A stretch of 34,370 bases of DNA from DAIOEK01 sp964648485 (GTDB lineage: Bacteria > Chloroflexota > Anaerolineae > Anaerolineales > Anaerolineaceae), in assembly GCA_964648485.1 (NCBI GenBank), contig CAZYOF010000027.1:1-34370 (forward strand), given 5' to 3'. Positions within the stretch are counted from its first letter, which is position 1; each line of letters opens with the position of its first letter. The notes under the pieces are model-generated. The model was not told the DNA's origin and did no database searches. It saw nothing but the letters and a program-made list of their open reading frames with translations. The position numbers and the translations under genes are program-made. Positions 31,593 through 34,370 of the stretch are shown here, piece after piece.

Positions 31593-32498
31593 ATGGCTGA
31601 AGAACGATTACAGAAAATTCTCGCTCAAGCGGGATTTGGCTCACGCAGATCCTGCGAAGAACTCATCCAGGCGAAGCGTGTAATGGTAAATGGAGTTGTG
31701 GCGAAAATTGGCGAGAAGGCTGATACAGCTACAGATAAAATTCTGGTGGATCTAAAACCGATTCCCAAAAAACCTGCACCCGTATATATTGCATTGCATA
31801 AGCCGCGGAGTGTTCTTTCAGCCATTCACCAGAACGATGCTAGATCAGATGTTTTGACTTATGTCCCTGCAGATTTGAATCTCTTTCCGGTGGGCAGGCT
31901 GGATTACGACAGCGAAGGATTGATTTTGCTGACCAATGATGGTGATTTTGCCAATGAACTAACCCATCCGAGCTACGGGCATGAGAAAGAATACATCGTG
32001 CAGATAGGTTCCCGGCCAGATCCCGAGCAGTTAACTACCTGGCGTAGGGGTGTGGTATTGGAGGATGGGTATAAAACTGCCCCATGCTCGGTTGAGGTAA
32101 TCGAATCTGCTCCACGGGGTGCATCCTTGCGGATTGTGATGCGCGAAGGTAGAAAACGCCAGATTCGAGAAGTAGGCAGCCGGATAGGCTTACCTGTGTT
32201 GCGAATCAAACGGGTTCGGATTGGGAATATTCGATTGGGAACACTTAAAGCGGGTGAATGGCGTTATCTCAGCGAAACAGAAGTGAAGGATGTCAGGAGA
32301 AAATCCCAGGCTACCAGTCGAAATATCTCCCGAACCTCTTCTCAACGACGTACTTCAACCAACAGCAGGGGGGGTCGTGGGGAAAAATCCGCCACTCCAG
32401 ACGGACGCACTGGAGCGAGGCGTGAATCAACCAACCGGCAGGGATCAACCAGACCTTCTGCAAGAACGAATACCAAAAATAAAACAAACCGGAGCTAG
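31593..32498 (+). CDS. rluB: 23S rRNA pseudouridine synthase (RluB/RsuA family)
   Basis: Converts a uridine of 23S rRNA to pseudouridine. The N-terminal S4 domain (RLQKILAQAGFGSRRSCEELI, split around residues 5-24) binds RNA. The catalytic domain has the Asp in GRLDYDSEGLILLTNDG, followed by THPSYGHEKEY and EGRKRQIREV. The last 65 residues (about 237-301) form a basic, Ser/Thr/Arg-rich tail, probably disordered and RNA-binding. The gene starts two bases after scpB with AAGGA inside the scpB end. Its stop codon lies inside the hairpin of the terminator that follows. RsuA-type specificity cannot be excluded. Confidence 0.93.
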   Translation: MAEERLQKILAQAGFGSRRSCEELIQAKRVMVNGVVAKIGEKADTATDKILVDLKPIPKKPAPVYIALHKPRSVLSAIHQNDARSDVLTYVPADLNLFPVGRLDYDSEGLILLTNDGDFANELTHPSYGHEKEYIVQIGSRPDPEQLTTWRRGVVLEDGYKTAPCSVEVIESAPRGASLRIVMREGRKRQIREVGSRIGLPVLRIKRVRIGNIRLGTLKAGEWRYLSETEVKDVRRKSQATSRNISRTSSQRRTSTNSRGGRGEKSATPDGRTGARRESTNRQGSTRPSARTNTKNKTNRS

Positions 32499-32516
32499 CT
32501 CCGGTTTGTTGCTTTA
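32483..32516. terminator. Bidirectional terminator between rluB and the convergent gene
   Basis: A 12-base perfect stem (32483-32494 with 32499-32510) has a CTAG loop. On the plus strand it serves rluB, whose stop codon (32496-32498) is within it. On the minus strand the sequence after the stem is GTTTTATTTTT-like, so it also ends the operon of the membrane protein. Confidence 0.88.
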
Positions 32517-33227
32517 TCACTGTTTGGGATGGTAACGCTCATCCATGTACTGATTGATAGCTGCCAATTCAAGCTCAGGTAGTGCATCTGCCTTGGAATA
32601 CTTGCGAACCAATTCCTTGATCTTTTTTGCTGGGATGGTGTGTATAGGTGCATCTGCCGCATCGATTTGCACCCGGGGGTTGGTAAATACCAGCGCCATG
32701 CGGATAGGGGGCAGTGCGTTCTCGGGTAATCCCTTTTGGAGGGAAGTCTGGATATCTTTCATATAACCGGATGCCTCGAGGTCAGGTCTTCCCAATCCTT
32801 CACCGCCGAATAGTTTCATCAAAAATGAACCGCCTTTTTGTTTCCAGCGGTCTTTCTCAAAGATAATCGTCCCTCCCTGGGCATATGGAAGCAAACCCCA
32901 CACTCCCGAAGGACCCACCAGAAGGTGAGGCATCGGGGATGCATAATGATAAAGGGTGAATTTATCATCCAATCCTTTGAGGGAAGCTGTTAATACTTCA
33001 TCAGGACGCGGACGCTTTCCGAAACGGTTCTGATAATAGATGCTCACCTGTGAGAATGTAAAACCAAGGATGAGAGCACCCATGGTATAGCTTAACAAAC
33101 GCGGATCATCGGGATTCTGGAAGGATACAACCAGCCCGATACCGAAGACGATGAGTGATGCAAAAAAAGTAATTTTTGCGATGGACGCGTTGCGTTTAAT
33201 TAATTTATCGTTACTGACAATTTTCAT
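32517..33227 (-). CDS. Membrane protein with NERD-like cytoplasmic domain
   Basis: A 236-residue protein. Two membrane helices (about 17-36 and 46-64) are followed by a soluble domain. The segment LLVGPSGVWGLLPYAQGG near residue 102 resembles the core strand of nuclease-related (NERD) domains, but catalytic residues are not identifiable, so nuclease activity is not claimed. IRMALVFTNPRVQIDA and a C-terminal helix rich in charged residues follow. It starts 12 bases after plsX and belongs to the same operon. The function is unknown. Confidence 0.8.
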   Translation of the reverse strand: MKIVSNDKLIKRNASIAKITFFASLIVFGIGLVVSFQNPDDPRLLSYTMGALILGFTFSQVSIYYQNRFGKRPRPDEVLTASLKGLDDKFTLYHYASPMPHLLVGPSGVWGLLPYAQGGTIIFEKDRWKQKGGSFLMKLFGGEGLGRPDLEASGYMKDIQTSLQKGLPENALPPIRMALVFTNPRVQIDAADAPIHTIPAKKIKELVRKYSKADALPELELAAINQYMDERYHPKQ

Positions 33228-33239
33228 TCAGGATACTCT

Positions 33240-34241
33240 CTATAATTGGGATATTTGTGCCTGGATGGCATCTTTCAGACTGGCAAGAAGGTTATCTTTC
33301 ACCGCTTCACGGGCGGCTTTAATTGCGCTGAACATGGCAGCTTCATCCGAACGGCCATGACCGACATACACCAATCCATCCACCCCCAGCAAGATTACTG
33401 CGCCGGTTTCAGACGGGTCCATGAGCTTTCTCACTTCCGTAAAAGCTGGCTTAGCAAGCGCAGCGCCCAACTTGGTACGAAGGGATGAGAGCAAACCTGT
33501 TTTTAACTTCGAGATGATCAGTTTACCGACCGCTTCGCTGGTTTTAAGCAGAATATTCCCTGTGAATCCGTCGGTTACCGCAACATCAACGTTACCTCCA
33601 AAGAGTTCCTTGCCTTCAATATTGCCGATAAAGTTAACTTTGCTCGAAACAAGCAGAGGATAGGTATCTTTGACCAACTGGTTGCCTTTACCGGCTTCTT
33701 CCCCATTGGAGAGCAATCCCACGCGGGGGTTGGATTTTTTCAGTGCTTTTTCTGCGTAAACACTGCCCATCACTGCAAACTCCAGCAGAAATTCAGGTTT
33801 ACATTCGGCGTTGGCACCAATATCCAACACCACGGCTTTCCCGGAGGCGGTGGGGAAGATGGCGCAGAGAGCAGGACGAAGTACGCCCTTGATCCGCCCG
33901 AGTTTAAGCAGCGCGTTAACCATCGCACCGCCAGTATTTCCGGCGGTCACAAAAGCCTCTCCATCGCCGCTCTTAATCAGATCCATCCCAACTGCCATGG
34001 AGTTCTGTGCCTTCTTACGGGCGTTCTCCACCGGTTTATCTTCCATTTCAAGCACTTCCGCAGCGTGGACCACACGGATTGGCAATCCTGCCCCACCATT
34101 TTGCTGGATTTTGGGGTTAAGGATGTTTTCATCACCTACCAGGATGATTTCTTCCTGGAATTCGCGGGTAAAACGGATGGCTGCCAGTATTTCAGGGTCT
34201 GGGTGGGCATCACTACCCATGGCATCTAGGATTACGGTCAT
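33240..34241 (-). CDS. plsX: Phosphate acyltransferase PlsX
   Basis: Converts acyl-ACP and phosphate to acyl-phosphate, the donor for PlsY in phospholipid synthesis; it acts at the membrane surface. The protein has 333 residues, the usual size. ILDAMGSDAHPDPE (4-17) is the N-terminal signature. GNTGGAMVNALLKLGRIKGV, GANAECKPEFLLEFA and VGLLSNGEEAGKGNQL follow, then DVAVTDGFTGNILLK. The start is ATG 34241 with GAGGTG upstream (34247-34252); the frame is open beyond it but without family resemblance. It shares a short divergent spacer with tRNA-Leu. Confidence 0.96.
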   Translation of the reverse strand: MTVILDAMGSDAHPDPEILAAIRFTREFQEEIILVGDENILNPKIQQNGGAGLPIRVVHAAEVLEMEDKPVENARKKAQNSMAVGMDLIKSGDGEAFVTAGNTGGAMVNALLKLGRIKGVLRPALCAIFPTASGKAVVLDIGANAECKPEFLLEFAVMGSVYAEKALKKSNPRVGLLSNGEEAGKGNQLVKDTYPLLVSSKVNFIGNIEGKELFGGNVDVAVTDGFTGNILLKTSEAVGKLIISKLKTGLLSSLRTKLGAALAKPAFTEVRKLMDPSETGAVILLGVDGLVYVGHGRSDEAAMFSAIKAAREAVKDNLLASLKDAIQAQISQL

Positions 34242-34275
34242 TATGTTCACCTCATCAATAAAAGGATGTGCTTCC

Positions 34276-34303
34276 TTGACAAGCAAAAGGAGACGGTTAT
34301 AAT
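34276..34303 (+). promoter_or_regulatory. Consensus promoter of tRNA-Leu
   Basis: A perfect TTGACA (34276-34281), a 16-base spacer and a perfect TATAAT (34298-34303). The predicted start near 34310 lies just before the tRNA at 34317. It is the best match to the housekeeping consensus in the window. Confidence 0.85.
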
Positions 34304-34316
34304 TGCAGTGCTTTCC

Positions 34317-34370
34317 GCGCTGGTGCTGGAATTGGCAGACAGGCATGGTTGAGGGCCATGTGCCGCAAGG
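34317..34370 (+). tRNA. tRNA-Leu (anticodon GAG), cut by the window end
   Basis: The first 54 bases of a class II tRNA. The acceptor 5' strand is GCGCTGG, then TG, a D arm with the typical GGAATTGGCAGAC, the anticodon stem CATGG/CCATG with loop TTGAGGG (34349-34355), and anticodon GAG at 34351-34353. The long variable arm begins at TGCC. The T arm and the acceptor 3' strand lie beyond the edge. Confidence 0.92.

Overview
The window reads as chromosomal DNA of a non-phototrophic member of the Chloroflexota, most likely class Anaerolineae. That assignment is an inference. It rests on the mix of a primary sigma factor with an acidic N-terminal linker, a very long TPR protein with repeated PDWL motifs, an orphan ChlI-type ATPase beside a UroD-family protein, many GT-C membrane proteins, and the general look of the housekeeping proteins. 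I see no phage, insertion sequence, CRISPR array or plasmid function.

Layout: (1) 1-5857, mostly minus strand: tRNA-Asp, ndk, a 1182-residue TPR/PDWL-repeat protein and the primary sigma factor sigA, with clear hairpin terminators behind the tRNA, the TPR gene and sigA. (2) 5858-6352, a 495-base divergent spacer with interleaved inverted repeats upstream of sigA and a TATAAT box for hppA. (3) 6353-8674, a K+-independent-type proton-pumping pyrophosphatase. (4) 8709-19856, an envelope-glycan block of seven multi-spanning proteins that are GT-C glycosyltransferases or resemble them: one on minus, a pair, then a tightly overlapping set of four. A nitrilase-family amidase sits on the opposite strand in the middle. 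(5) 19958-24234, plus strand: a DegS-type soluble histidine kinase, a phosphofructokinase with pyrophosphate-type active-site residues, a class II aldolase, and, after a terminator, a NUDIX hydrolase. (6) 24219-30982, eight tightly spaced minus-strand genes: two lipoproteins, a UDP-glucuronate decarboxylase-like enzyme, a GtrA-like flippase, a small protein, a ChlI-like ATPase, a UroD-family protein and an RsmD-like methyltransferase. (7) 31018-32498, scpB and rluB. (8) 32517-34241 minus, plsX followed by a membrane protein. (9) The first 54 bases of tRNA-Leu(GAG) at the right edge, behind a consensus promoter.

Two themes link genes. Pyrophosphate economy: hppA and a PPi-type phosphofructokinase with its aldolase. 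Surface glycan assembly: UDP-sugar conversion, a GtrA-type lipid-linked sugar flippase, seven GT-C-type proteins and envelope lipoproteins.

I did not find a clearly new defence or mobile system. The best candidates for something undescribed are the PDWL linear-motif array of the TPR protein, the interleaved inverted repeats before sigA, and the dense GT-C cluster.
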